Positions 1-10,065 of a DNA stretch of 64,000 nucleotides are shown in pieces. The notes under the pieces were generated by a model that searched no databases, was not told the DNA's origin, and was given only the letters and a program-made list of their open reading frames with translations. The translations under genes and the position numbers were made by a program. The DNA is from Vitellaria paradoxa (lineage: Eukaryota > Streptophyta > Magnoliopsida > Ericales > Sapotaceae), in assembly GCA_019916065.1 (NCBI GenBank), contig CM034233.1, forward strand, positions 41,828,862-41,892,861, given 5' to 3'. Numbering within the stretch: the first letter of the stretch is position 1; the number at the start of each line of letters is the position of its first letter.

Positions 1-1172
1 TTACGTGACGTTTGTAATTTCTTTTGGGATGAACCTTACCTTGACAAGTATTGCCCAGATCAAATCATGAGACGATGCATTCCCGATAATGAAATTCATA
101 GTATCATTGAGTTCTGTCACACTTTAGCCTGTGGAGGCCACTTCTCTTCAAAGAAAACTACCGCTAAAATTCTTCAATGCAGATTTTATTGGCCTTCCAT
201 GTTTAAAGATGTGCATGACTATTGTTTGAGATGTGATCGTTGTCATAGGAGCCCTATCTAGACGTAATGAGATGCCTCAAAATCCCATAATCACTTTAGA
301 AAATTTTGATTGTTGGGGGATAGATTTTATGGGCCCATTCCTTAAGTCGTTTGGCTTTGAATATAATTATGTGTCAAAGTGGGTAGAGGCCATGGCCACT
401 CGCACCAATGACCACCGAGTAGTGGTCAAGTTCTTAAAAGAACATATCTTTTCTCGTTTTGGGATGCCTCGAGCAATCATTAGTGATGGAGGTAAGCATT
501 TTTATAATAGACCAGTTGGCATCTTAATGCGTAAATATGGTGTGACACACAAAGTAGGAACTGCCTACCATCCACAAAATAGTGGCCAAGTTGAATTAGC
601 AAATAGGGAGATCAAGAGTATTATTGAAAAGACCGTCAATCCCATTCGAAAAGATTGGTCTTTAAGATTAGTTGATGCATTGTGGGCATATCAGACGGCT
701 TATAAAACCATTTTGGGTGCGTTTTCCTATCGTCTTGTTTATGGCAAGGCTTATCACTTACCCGTTGAGATGGAACATAGTGCTTATTGGGCCATCCGGC
801 AATTTAATGAAAGTATAGATGATGCCGGTAAACTTAGAAAGTTTCAACTCAATGAGCTAGAGGAAGTGAGAAACGATGCTTTTGAAAATGCAAAACTTTC
901 CAAGGCTAAGATGAAGGAATTACATGACAAGCACATTTGTAGGAAATCCTTCCACGTTGGCCAAAAAGTTTTGATGCATGATTCAAAGTTACATCTATTT
1001 CCGGGAAAACTTCGATCTAGGTGGTGTGGTCCATTCGTTATACTTTCCATCTCAGGACATGGTGTGTGTGAGGTTCACAACCCACGCAACAACACGTCTC
1101 AAACCTTATCTAGAAAATTTTGTGGCAGAAATTGAAACATGGGATCTTTTGAATCCCCCACTTTTGGAGTAA
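1..1172 (+). pseudogene. Ty3/gypsy pol 3' end: integrase, broken
   Basis: Integrase of an LTR retrotransposon, which joins element cDNA to the host chromosome. Bases 1-250 encode the HHCC zinc-binding domain, ending CLRCDRCHR, followed by a stop at about 261. A frame change near 250 leads into the catalytic core at 290-800. The acidic triad is present: D in GIDFMGPF, D in IISDGGKHF and E in [15 protein letters not shown]-type C-terminal module ([10 protein letters not shown]) follows near 1015-1050. A second frame change near 1085-1100 moves the last segment ([18 protein letters not shown]) to another frame ending at 1172. All integrase parts are present, but at least two frameshifts prevent a continuous product. 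Confidence 0.88.
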
Positions 1173-1337
1173 AATGAAATTAGAATGTAGTTGTACTTGT
1201 ATCATAGTAGGTTAGGATAGGATTTATTTTTCTTTCTTTTCTTTTCTTTTTTTCCTTGTTTTAGAATCTTTTTTTTTGAGTCTAAATCTTCTTTAGGTAT
1301 TTCAAACAACATAGATTAAATTTTGAAAAGAAACAAT

Positions 1338-1455
1338 CAATGGTCCGGACCCCCTAGACCAAAGGGTCTAGACCATAGTGTACATGCTGAACCGGTTGTT
1401 GAAGTGATAATGTTAGACGGTCCGAACCCCCTACCCGAGACGGTTCAGACCCTGC
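1338..1455. repeat. GGTCCGGACC palindromic motif cluster, copy 1
   Basis: The 10-bp palindrome GGTCCGGACC and near variants (GGTCTAGACC, GGTCCGAACC, GGTTCAGACC) recur four times with CCCC runs between them. The same motif set recurs inside the 3' LTR of the same element at 6385-6500. Confidence 0.75.
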
Positions 1456-1920
1456 AACTTCTTAAAACCCACAATTTGGCCCCTTTATGCCCTAGATCCT
1501 CTCTTGTAACTCCAATTCCTCTCAAGCCTGCTCTTCTTATTCGGCGATTCCTTCAAAATCCAACTCTTTTGGTGGTTGTTTAGCATCTTTCAGCTCTTAA
1601 ATTTGCGTCTAGGCTGCCCAAGGTATGCTTCTTTCAAGATTTGAGCCCTAGGTAGTTTATATGTTCATTCTTCCTTAAGCCCGAGCTTCAAAGCACCAAG
1701 GGTTCTAAATTTCTTGCATAAGGGAGCTCTATTTTGAGTTCTTAACAATTGGTAGGAAGGAACTATTCATCTTGAGTGAATTCCTTCACCTTCTACCACT
1801 CTCCCTCACCGTGGGTCACAACTTGGGTTCAAGGGTTCAAAGAACCCAATGTTTTAACTTGTTCTTAATTTTCAAAAGTCTTATTTTACAATTAACATTG
1901 GGAATTTGTTAATCGAATCT

Positions 1921-2115
1921 ATGGTGGATGTTGCATGGCCGCCAAGATTGTTGAATTTGTTGAACCCAAGTCATGGTGGATGATGTATGGCCACCATAAG
2001 ATTAAATTTGTTGAACCCATATCATGGTGGATGTTGTTATGGCCACCACGAGGCTTGAAATTGTTGAATTTGTTACGAACATCAATGATGGATATTGTAC
2101 GGCCACCTAGTTTGT
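1921..2115 (+). repeat. Minisatellite, about 51-bp unit, about 3.5 copies
   Basis: Units start at about 1921, 1972, 2023 and 2084 with ATGGTGGATG or a close variant. Each continues with TATGGCCACCA-like sequence and an AATTTGTTGAAC segment. The third unit is about 10 bp longer and the fourth is partial. It lies between pol and the first extra ORF. Confidence 0.8.
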
Positions 2116-2243
2116 CTATTTTGCACATGCTCACTCTGATTTTAATATAAATATTTCATTAGAATGGGCCACTGAACTTGTGTGGACATAGGGGTTGCAT
2201 AGCTATTCATTGAATATTTCCTTTTGTATTTTGTGTAGCTCCC

Positions 2244-3356
2244 ATGGCCCCAAGAACTAAGAAGCCTACAAATAGACAATTAGGGACCACATCATTTGAT
2301 AGAAGTCAATTTTGGAAGGGAGAAGCTGAACAAAAATATGATGATACTTTGGGAAATAAGTCAGTAGTGATTGAGCGTTTTTGGCAAATCGATCTATTTA
2401 GGCGTAGTGAATTCATGCTCGAACAAAATTTTGAAAGGAGGTAGTGGATGAATGTGGCAAAATTTCATGCTTATTGTATAGTTGAGTTGGTCAAGGAATT
2501 CTTTGTCAATTTCAAAGAAAAATCGATTATAAGGCGGAAAGGTAGAGAAGACTCATCAGTTGGGTCAGGGGAGTTGAAATTACACTTACACCAGATGACT
2601 TTGTGGTAGTTTTTCAAGTACCTAGAGTTGCAAACCCAGAATTTACTTATCCAGTTGAGGGTACTCCTCCTTTCCTAACCGTGGTGTCAGAAATCTTAGG
2701 AGAGGGCCAAGAATGGGCTGGGGAATATAGGAAACCCGCATCAGTGCTGAAAGATAAATACTGGGCATTACACATGTTCTCCTGTTCCAACCTATTACCT
2801 CAAAACAGGAACTCTGATTGTACCCCCCTTAGAGCCAGACTTATTTATGCAATTGGAACTGGGATGACAATTGACTTACCCTCATATATTTGGCACCAAA
2901 TAGCATACACTTATGAGCACCCTAGAGCTCTAGCAGCCTTGCCCTTTGGCGGAGCACTCACGGAGATTTTTAGAAGGAAAGGAGCTCATATCACAGATGA
3001 CCTACCTATAGCCTCAAGGCTTCAACCATTCAACATCACATCCTATGTCAAATCCAGAGGCTTGATTTCAAAGAAGAAAAGGAAAGTAGAGGAGTCTGAG
3101 GAAGAGGGTGAACCATCCTATAGCCTAGAGGAGTGAGAGGGGGAGGCAGATGAGGATGAAGAGGAAATTACCAATGTTGAATTAGCCAATCAGATTGGAG
3201 CTCTAGTTGAACGTCTTAGTATCATGGAGCAAAATCAAGAAGTTGACCACCAGCTATTGCTGCGCATACACCAAAGCCAACAGACTCAGGGCCACCTCTT
3301 ACAAAGCATCTTGGATTACATTAGAGAGTCTCATCCATCGTCCCCCCTGCAGTGAT
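2244..3356 (+). pseudogene. Athila-like extra ORF1 (aORF1), broken
   Basis: This ORF occupies the env-like position between pol and the 3' LTR. Its wording (VIERFWQIDLF, TPDDF, HMFSCSNLL, YAIGTGMTIDLP) recalls plant transposon ORFs of the 'putative plant transposon protein' (PF20167) or ATHILA ORF-1 type; function is unknown. The N-terminal part (2244-2444) ends in TAG. The frame then shifts near 2530-2600, and 2603-3136 carries the core. That segment ends in TGA, but the frame stays open to 3356 with an acidic stretch and a probable coiled coil (IGALVERLSIMEQNQ). KKKRKVEESEEE near 3075-3105 resembles a monopartite nuclear localisation signal. A homologue at 10066 supports it as a real conserved ORF. 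Confidence 0.75.
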
Positions 3357-3672
3357 TGATTTTATGTTTCTTTTCTTTCTGAGAGTTTAGGAGTGAACCT
3401 TTTTGCTTGTTTTGTAATCCTAAAACTCTTTACTTTACCTTAGCCAGTGGGATGAATGTATACTTATGCTTTATTACTTTAATTTGATACTTTGAGTTAT
3501 TTTATATTTTATTGGTACCGTTCTTTTGATTCTTAAGCATATTGATGTTACTTTGTGTTGGATTGTGGGTTGCTTATATCCTTAAAATTCTATTTTCCTA
3601 TTCTCTGCAAAGAACAGGTACTGCATCTCTGGTCCAATTGACAACAAATGTAAACAAGGGGAACCTAGTAAT
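3357..3672 (+). other. Spacer between aORF1 and aORF2
   Basis: T-rich non-coding sequence. A pyrimidine-rich run at 3585-3606 ends in AACAG at 3613-3617, resembling a 3' splice acceptor. The aORF2 frame is open from that point, before its first start codon. Confidence 0.5.
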
Positions 3673-4389
3673 TTGATTATGTGTAGGAAACGTAAGTGGG
3701 ATGATATAACCTTCTTATCCAGCGAGGAGAGTGAGTTTGAGAGTTCAGAGGTTGACTGGGAAGGGTGGCCTGAGGGCTATTTCTTAGAAAGCAATTCACT
3801 ACCCTTACCACTTATATATCTTCCACTTATGCACATAACACCTGACCAACTCCTTGACGGGCAATGGTGCAACAAAGTTGATCTTCAAGAACTCTTAGAG
3901 ATGGAATGGGCTGAGGTAACTATAGCTGATGAGTGGTTAGATGCACCCTTTTACGTCACAGACACCGATACTATTGAATCTAAAACGAGTTCCCTGTCTG
4001 AGTATCATGATATGCCACCCCTAGAAGACGTCCCTGATAATGAAAGTATTGCCATTGAGTCTAGGGAAGGTAGTGATGTTTACAACGAGTTGGACCAAGA
4101 TGATGTTTTTGCTACTTCATTGCAACTCCTTTTTGAGTATCATCCTGCTTTTGATTCTATTGAAGACAACTCGAGGTATTTCTTAACCTTTCTTTATCTT
4201 TTATGTTTCTTTCATTTATATTATTCTTTTTGTTATGTCATTTCTATTCATACTCTTTTCCATTTAGGTTGGGGGGTTTGTATGTATTCATCATCATGCT
4301 CATTTTGCATACTACGACCTCACATATGCTTCATAGTTCTCACATTGAGGGCAATGTTTAAGTTAGGTTGGGGGGTAGAATTCGCATGA
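3673..4389 (+). CDS. Athila-like extra ORF2 (aORF2), unknown protein
   Basis: An uninterrupted ORF of about 238 codons; the annotated start is a TTG and the first ATG is at 3679. The N-terminus is basic (MCRKRKWDD), then acidic (SSEESEFESSEVDWEGWPEG). A central part with SNSLPLP and VTIADEWLDAPF can be aligned with the ORF at 11297-11680 of element 2 (GNSMPIP, LDLDDEWMKP). I know no family for it. From about 4177 the translation becomes hydrophobic, but the nucleotide sequence there reads GAG|GTATTT, like a splice donor, followed by two purine tracts. The homologue stops at the equivalent point, so the real protein probably ends or is spliced near 4176. Function unknown. Confidence 0.55.
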   Translation: MIMCRKRKWDDITFLSSEESEFESSEVDWEGWPEGYFLESNSLPLPLIYLPLMHITPDQLLDGQWCNKVDLQELLEMEWAEVTIADEWLDAPFYVTDTDTIESKTSSLSEYHDMPPLEDVPDNESIAIESREGSDVYNELDQDDVFATSLQLLFEYHPAFDSIEDNSRYFLTFLYLLCFFHLYYSFCYVISIHTLFHLGWGVCMYSSSCSFCILRPHICFIVLTLRAMFKLGWGVEFA

Positions 4390-6093
4390 TGATACTTAAA
4401 ATTGAAAAATTTTTCAAATTTTGAGCATGTTTGAGCTTAAATATATGAATTTAGCACTTGTACACTTACATGCTAGACCTTTTTTTGGTTTGATTGATTA
4501 TGGAATTGAGTGAGAGAGTGATAAGCAAATCTTGTTCAAGCATTAATAGGAAACTTAATTCAAGTGGAGTGTGTGATAATTTTGTGCATTTTTAGACTAT
4601 CATGGTGAAAAGTTTATGTGCTTAGGAGTAGACTTTATTTGACATTGGTTAATTGAGCATCCTTGGACTAAGTGGAGACTTATACCCCTTAATGGTGAGC
4701 TTTTGAGCCTTTTATCCTTTTCTTAAGGGATTGCACATAATCACAACTCTTTTGCTCTTCACTTTGGTTTTCAATACACCAATTGCATCACACTTGCATG
4801 AGTTTCACTTGACACATTATGAGTTGTTGTAAATTTTGAACATGATGCTAGGCCATCTTTGCTATTGTTGGGCCCTTTTTATCCTTCTTTGACATGAAAT
4901 TACCCTAGGAACCAACTTGAAGCCTTCTAATAAAGTGTGTGATAATTATATATATATATATATATATATATTTTGGCTTCCACCTCATATATTATCCCTT
5001 AATCTTGTTCACACACTTTTAATCCTTACCCTCACATGTTTTGGGTTGTGAGAAGTGCCTCAATATCAATGATGTGAATGGGGGTTAGGAATAGAAACTT
5101 TTAAAAGCATATTGAGATGGAATATTGGGTGGAGAATTCATCGTATGTTTATTTCATTATTAAAAAAAAGAAAAAAAGAAAAGAAAATGAAACAAATAAG
5201 TTTTTCATTCCTTTTTGCTTGTGTAATTTTGGGACTTGTGCATTGTATTATAATTATTAAAATGTCCCATGAGTAGTTTGTACGTTTGTGAATAAGCTTC
5301 TTGTTGAAGTTCTTCTTATGGTTGGAAAGGAAATGGGTAGTTTGGGACTTGTATGCACTTGAACATCCTTATCCCAAGACATGTGTTTTGATTTCCATAT
5401 CTTCCATTGTTAACCATTACCCCTAGCCAAGTTATAACCAAAACAAAGACCTAGTGGAATCTAAGCAAGCAACTCTTGTATTGTGCATGTAGTGATCTTG
5501 TGTAAGTTCTGTGGTGTGATATCTGACACATGCATTGGAACATGGTTATGAGCTGTCCACTTTGAATTTCGTTTCAATTTACTCTCTCCTTTGTGGGGTT
5601 ATGTGCAACTAGGATAGCATTATATGCTAATAGGTATGTGTGAACCCTCTATGAGTGAATTCCTTTCTATGAGTGGTACCTTGTGAGCTTTTGAAGTCAA
5701 AACTTAGTTCTGTTTATGCTCTTGCGACCTTGTTGAATGAATGAAACAATTTGGCACACATGTTCTTTCTACTTTGATAGTCCATGCATTTATGTTTAGC
5801 ACTTGAAAATTACACATGATATTTGGGTTTTGTAACTTAATTCATTTTTTATCTTGATCACTCGTTAACACATTAAGACCAAACTATAGAATTTTGTGGG
5901 TAGATTCACTGTAAACCCTCACGAGACCTTACTCGTCCACTAGGGGGAACCTAGGGGTTTAAAGGGCTTGCTGCACGTAGCTAAGTGCAGCCATGATTCC
6001 GATGAAAAGAGAAATAGAATAGTAGTTACATTACATTTTAATAAAGAACATCGTGCATCTCATTTTAATAAAGAGTATTGCTAGGGACTAGCA
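4390..6093 (+). other. Long non-coding 3' tail of element 1
   Basis: No ORF of note. It lies between aORF2 and the 3' LTR and aligns loosely in composition and order with 11681-13750 of element 2 (shared phrases near CACTCGTTAACACATT and TTGTGGGTAGATT). A TA microsatellite lies at 4947-4972. Confidence 0.65.
4947..4972. repeat. (TA)n microsatellite
   Basis: An uninterrupted run of about 13 TA dinucleotides in the non-coding tail of element 1. Confidence 0.9.
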
Positions 6094-6110
6094 ATGTTCA
6101 AGTTGGGGGG
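6094..6110 (+). promoter_or_regulatory. Polypurine tract of Athila-like element 1
   Basis: TTCAAGTTGGGGGG lies directly before the TGTGATTACA that opens the 3' LTR, the usual place for the plus-strand primer. Similar TTGGGGGGT tracts lie at 4266-4276 and 4367-4376 in the same element. Confidence 0.75.
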
Positions 6111-6384
6111 TGTGATTACACTTGAAAAGTGTAATTACAAGCTTCTTAATTTAACACTTAGCAGTGCATTTGAATAAATAGAGTTGAAGTTTTATTGTTA
6201 TTTTGTCACTTATGCTCCTATCTTTTTAATTGCAGGAAAAAGGGCAAAAAGGTTGAAGTTTATAGCTATGGGAATGACCTAGAGGATGAAGAAAAAGTCA
6301 TGATTCAAACCCCACTTTGGATAGTTAAGACTAGCCCAAAGACCCAAAGTGAAGGAGGAAGAGAAGCAACACAAAACGCACTTG

Positions 6385-6500
6385 GTGGTCCAGACCCCCA
6401 GATCAAATGGTCCGGACCACAGTAAGATAGCTCAGCCAAGAATTGGAGGAAGACCATTCTATGGTCCGAACCCCCTCCCCAAATGGTCCGGACCACCGTG
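6385..6500. repeat. GGTCCGGACC palindromic motif cluster, copy 2 (in LTR)
   Basis: The motifs GGTCCAGACC, GGTCCGGACC, GGTCCGAACC and GGTCCGGACC occur within 116 bp upstream of the LTR TATA-like box. They are the same set as at 1338-1455. Confidence 0.75.
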
Positions 6501-6545
6501 TATCCGGATATGCGACTTTGAAACACATCTTCTAGGGTTTCTTTG

Positions 6546-6558
6546 CAATATAAAAGGA
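6546..6558 (+). promoter_or_regulatory. TATA-like box of Athila-like LTR
   Basis: AATATAAAAGGAC lies about 440 bp into the LTR, just after the GGTCCGGACC cluster. This is the usual spacing for a U3 promoter. Inference only. Confidence 0.45.
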
Positions 6559-7612
6559 CTTTATGTGTAGCCGTGTAGGAGAGAACCCTTTTTTCACAAT
6601 TCTTCAGATACTTTGAGAGTTAGATTAGTTTTCAGATTAGTTTTGAGAGTGTTTTGTTATTCTTAAAGATTGTTCATGGATGCCTTGGAAGCTCTTTTAT
6701 TCTGCGTAGCTGTGATATTTCATTATTTTCTCTCCAAACAATTTACATTGTAAGTTTTATTTCAGTTCGTTCCTTAATCTTATGTTTCGTTTGTTTCAAT
6801 CGATAGATCAAATGTTTGAATTCGTATTTATTGCTTTCGTTTTGTTTAAAATGGTTATAGCGTAAAACATGTTCTTGATTCAACGAATCAAGAAAAGGTA
6901 GTTCACAAAAACACCTTGGGATGTTCGTAGTCCCTTCGCATGGGTTGTAAAACTTCATTCGAAGGGATCTACTCAATCTAAACTTATTTTAACTTGTTTT
7001 GAAGACATTCGAAACCAAAAATTCTTAACCATATTCATTTGAAATCACTGGTATGAGTTTTTGATTATAACTATTTAAACACTTTCAAACAAGATTAAAA
7101 ATAAGAATTGAATTCACATCTAGTTTCGTTTGTTTAAAAAACTTTCGAAAACAAAGGTCATTAACCATATTCATTTGAAATCACTGGTACTGACCTTTGA
7201 TTTAATCATTCTTAACATTTTTCAAACTAAACCCTAATCTAGATTTGAATCTAAACATCTCAAGGTGAAGTAGTGAACTACTTGGACTTGAAGTTGAATC
7301 AAGAACCTAGTTCATATTAAATTTGCAATTCGATTTAATTTTCATCATACTTACTTTACCTTGAAATTTAAAGTAATGTTTTTAAATTTAGTTAAATTTC
7401 TCGAGATATTGCTTAGTTCATTAAAAACCTTGAATTCTTAAGTTTATTAGTTTAATTACTTTAAAATAGAATTCCAAACCTTACTTGAAATTAAATTTAG
7501 AATTTCCTTCATAACTTAGAAACTAAATAACATTAGGCTCCCTGTGAATTTGACCTCGGACTCACCGAGTTTAAAACTACGACTGCCTTCTTGCACTTGA
7601 GAGGTAGAACCC

Positions 7613-9160
7613 AAACACTTTTTAGAGTTGGTCAGTCGTTAAAGTACTTGTTGGCCAAACAAGAGGCCAAACCACGATTAATCCACTGGATTCTAATTCT
7701 ACAAGAGCTTGACCTCAAAATTAGACATAAGAAAGGTGTGGAGAATGTCATCATAGATCACCTATCTCGCTTGCTAGAGGAAACTCATACGAAGGATGAG
7801 ACCCAAATCAACAATAGCTTCCCTACGAGTAGCTATTCAATGTAATCACAATTTTGTCAACCACACTTCTGTGGTATGCTAACATTGCGAACTATTTGGT
7901 AATTGGGCAAATGCCCACCAAATGGAATTTAACGGATCGAAAAAAAATTTTGAGAAATATTTCGAGTGTTTTTCTGGGATGATTCGCATCTTGTCATATA
8001 TTACCCTGATCAAATGGTGAGACGATGCATCCCTGATTGGGAAGTCCCTACTATTATACAATTCTACCATAACCATACTTGTAGTGGCCAATTCTCTACT
8101 TTGAAAACATTTGCTAAAATTCTATAGTGTGGCTTTTACTGGCCCATTCTATTTAAAGATGTGTAAAATTTTTGCACCTCTTGTGATCGATGTTAGAGGC
8201 TGGAAAGTTTGACTTGCTAGAGCATGATATCATTGTCCCCCATTTTGGTACTAGAGGTCTTTGATTGCTGTGGCATCAATTTCATAGTACCTTTTCCGAT
8301 ATCTATTGAATTTGAGTGCATCCTGGTGGTTGTCAATTATGTGTCCAAATAGGTTAAAGCAATTGCGGCAAGGACAAATGATCATAAAATAGTACTCAAA
8401 TTCTTCCATGAAAACATCTTCTCTTATTTTGGAGTGCCTCGCACCATCATTAGTGATAGTGATAAACATTTCTATAATGGACCAATAGGATTACTTACGC
8501 ATAAATATGGAGTTGTTCATAAAGTAGACATGCCCTACCACCCTCAAACAAGTGGACTAGCTAAGCTTGCCAACAAAGAGATTAAGCAAATCCTCGAGAA
8601 AAAGGTAAACCCAAACCCTAAAGACTAATTTCTATGCTTGATTGATTCCCTATAGGCCTATCATACTATATATAAAATCACATTAGGGATGTCATCATAC
8701 TGGCTAGTTTACGGAAAGCCACGCCATCTACCCGTCAAACTAGAACACGAGGCCTATTAGGCCATCAAACAGTTCAATGCTAATATTGATGAGGAAGGGC
8801 TTCATCATAAGCTACAACTGGCAAAAATGGATGAGTTAAGAAACAATGCATTTGAAAATATTGCAAGGATATCCAAGGAGAGAATGAAGAGATTTCATGA
8901 TAAATGCATCGCAAAGAGGGTGTTTCATGAAGGACAAAAGGTGCTACTCTATAGATCACGGCTTCATCTATTCCCAGGAAAGTTTCAATCTAAGTGGGTT
9001 AGGGCATTCATTGTTTGCACTGTGTCTGAAAATGGAGCCATTGAAATCGAAAACCTAAAGAACAAGAATTGCTTCAAAGTGAACAGGCATTGCTTGAAGA
9101 CATATTTGGACAATTTTGTTATCTCAATCGAAACATGGGATCTCCAGGAATCCCCCACCA
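7613..9160 (+). pseudogene. Ty3/gypsy RNase H end and integrase, heavily broken
   Basis: The first part (7620-7790) is the C-terminal RNase H block (SLKYLLAKQ, LDLKIRHKKGVENVIIDHLSRL). From about 7960 an integrase follows, with zinc-binding remnants (MRRCIPDWEV at 8015-8045) and core pieces. The second D is kept in IISDSDKHF. The third acidic position appears changed in SGLAKLANKEIK, where G-x-x-E-L is replaced by A-K. The C-terminal segment (8827-9160) includes LYRSRLHLFPGKFQSKWV and YLDNFVISIETWDL. There are stops near 8127, 8166, 8350, 8626 and 8757, among others. Confidence 0.85.
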
Positions 9161-10053
9161 TTCGAGTAATCTCCTTAGAATCTCCATATTTTTTGTTTGT
9201 ACCATTTTTTTCTTCCTTTTAGTTAATAGTTTAGTGTTATCATTTTTTCCTTCTTGAGGAGGAGATGTGAAAAAAGAGAAAATGCCTAAAATAGACTTGG
9301 TATTTCGACTATCATCCAGTGCCCAAACCTCCCAAAATTTTCCTCCTGGCGTCTAGATGTGGCGGCCAGACACGACCTTTGAGAGCCCTCCTTTGGCCAG
9401 TTAACTCACATACAAGGCTTTTTTTTCTCTTTATCTCTCTTTCTCTCTATCTCTCTATTCTCTCATGGCTCCTCTCTCTAACCTATCCCTTTTCAGCCAA
9501 AATCTGGTGAATCTTTGGCAGTTAAAGGTTGATTCAAGTTCTTCTCAACATTCTTGAACATTCTTGGGCGATTTTAATTGTCAAATGTTCAAGAATCCAG
9601 GAGTCTTATGGTGTTCTTTGTGTTCTTCACAAGTTCATCATCTTCTAACTACTTGAGGTAATACTCTTAGATTTTTTGGAAGTATTTATCTTGAAAAAAA
9701 CCCTTGTTCATGAGAAGACTTGCTTGTGAGGTCTTCATTTTCTTCAAATCTTTTTTTCTTTGCAAAGACTAGCCTATATTGTCTTTTGATCTAGTTTTTT
9801 TTGAAAAGTGTAGTATTAATATGAAATACTTCGCATTTTGGCAAAATAGATTAGGCCACTATTAGTGGGTGGACTTAGGATTTTCCATATGTGAAAAGGC
9901 AGTACAAAATAAGCTATAACCATTTTTAAAAATTTTTCCCATGAGTTTTCATCACCTTTTAATTTTTTAAAATAATAATAATAAATAAAAACCAGGGCCC
10001 ACATGAACTAATTTGGAATATTCTTGTATTGTTTATTTATTTTTAAAGAGACG
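9161..10053 (+). other. Post-pol spacer of element 2
   Basis: It corresponds in position to 1173-2243. It contains a CTCTCTCT-rich run at 9428-9475 and no convincing gene. The GGTCCGGACC cluster and the minisatellite of element 1 are not present here. Confidence 0.65.
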
Positions 10054-10065
10054 GGTCCCTAAAAA

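Larger units (their letters stand above)
1173..2243 (+). other. Post-pol spacer of Athila-like element 1
   Basis: There is no credible coding region. It starts with a T-rich run, then the GGTCCGGACC motif cluster (1338-1455) and the ATGGTGGATG minisatellite (1921-2115). It ends just before the ATG of the first extra ORF. Short ORFs here follow the repeats and have no recognisable family. Confidence 0.7.
1..7612 (+). mobile_element. Athila-like Ty3/gypsy element 1 (5' part outside window)
   Basis: The visible order is integrase, spacer, extra ORF1, extra ORF2, long non-coding tail, polypurine tract and 3' LTR. The integrase wording ([27 protein letters not shown]) is typical of the Athila lineage as I know it. 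The LTR end at about 7612 is followed at once by RNase H sequence of a second gypsy copy, so this element appears to sit inside element 2. The target duplication cannot be checked because the left junction lies outside the window. The pol and ORF1 frames are broken, so it is not autonomous. Confidence 0.85.
6111..7612 (+). repeat. 3' LTR of Athila-like element 1
   Basis: It starts TGTGATTACACTTG after the polypurine tract. Its 5' end and several internal blocks match the LTR at 16302-17683 and the partial LTR at 13764. Its end (CTCCCTGTGAATTTGACCTC, TAAAACTACGACTGCC) is equivalent to the end of the 16302 LTR. Bases 6115-6135 form a terminal inverted repeat with arms ATTACACTT and AAGTGTAAT. 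A TATA-like AATATAAAAGGAC at 6546-6558 could be the promoter. The exact right boundary is uncertain by about 8 bp. Confidence 0.8.

Noticed and set aside
4177..4389. Hydrophobic C-terminus of aORF2 as an envelope-like membrane anchor
   Set aside because: The hydrophobic run follows T-rich DNA and includes the translated polypurine tracts. The homologous ORF in element 2 stops at the equivalent point. It is more likely read-through into non-coding sequence.
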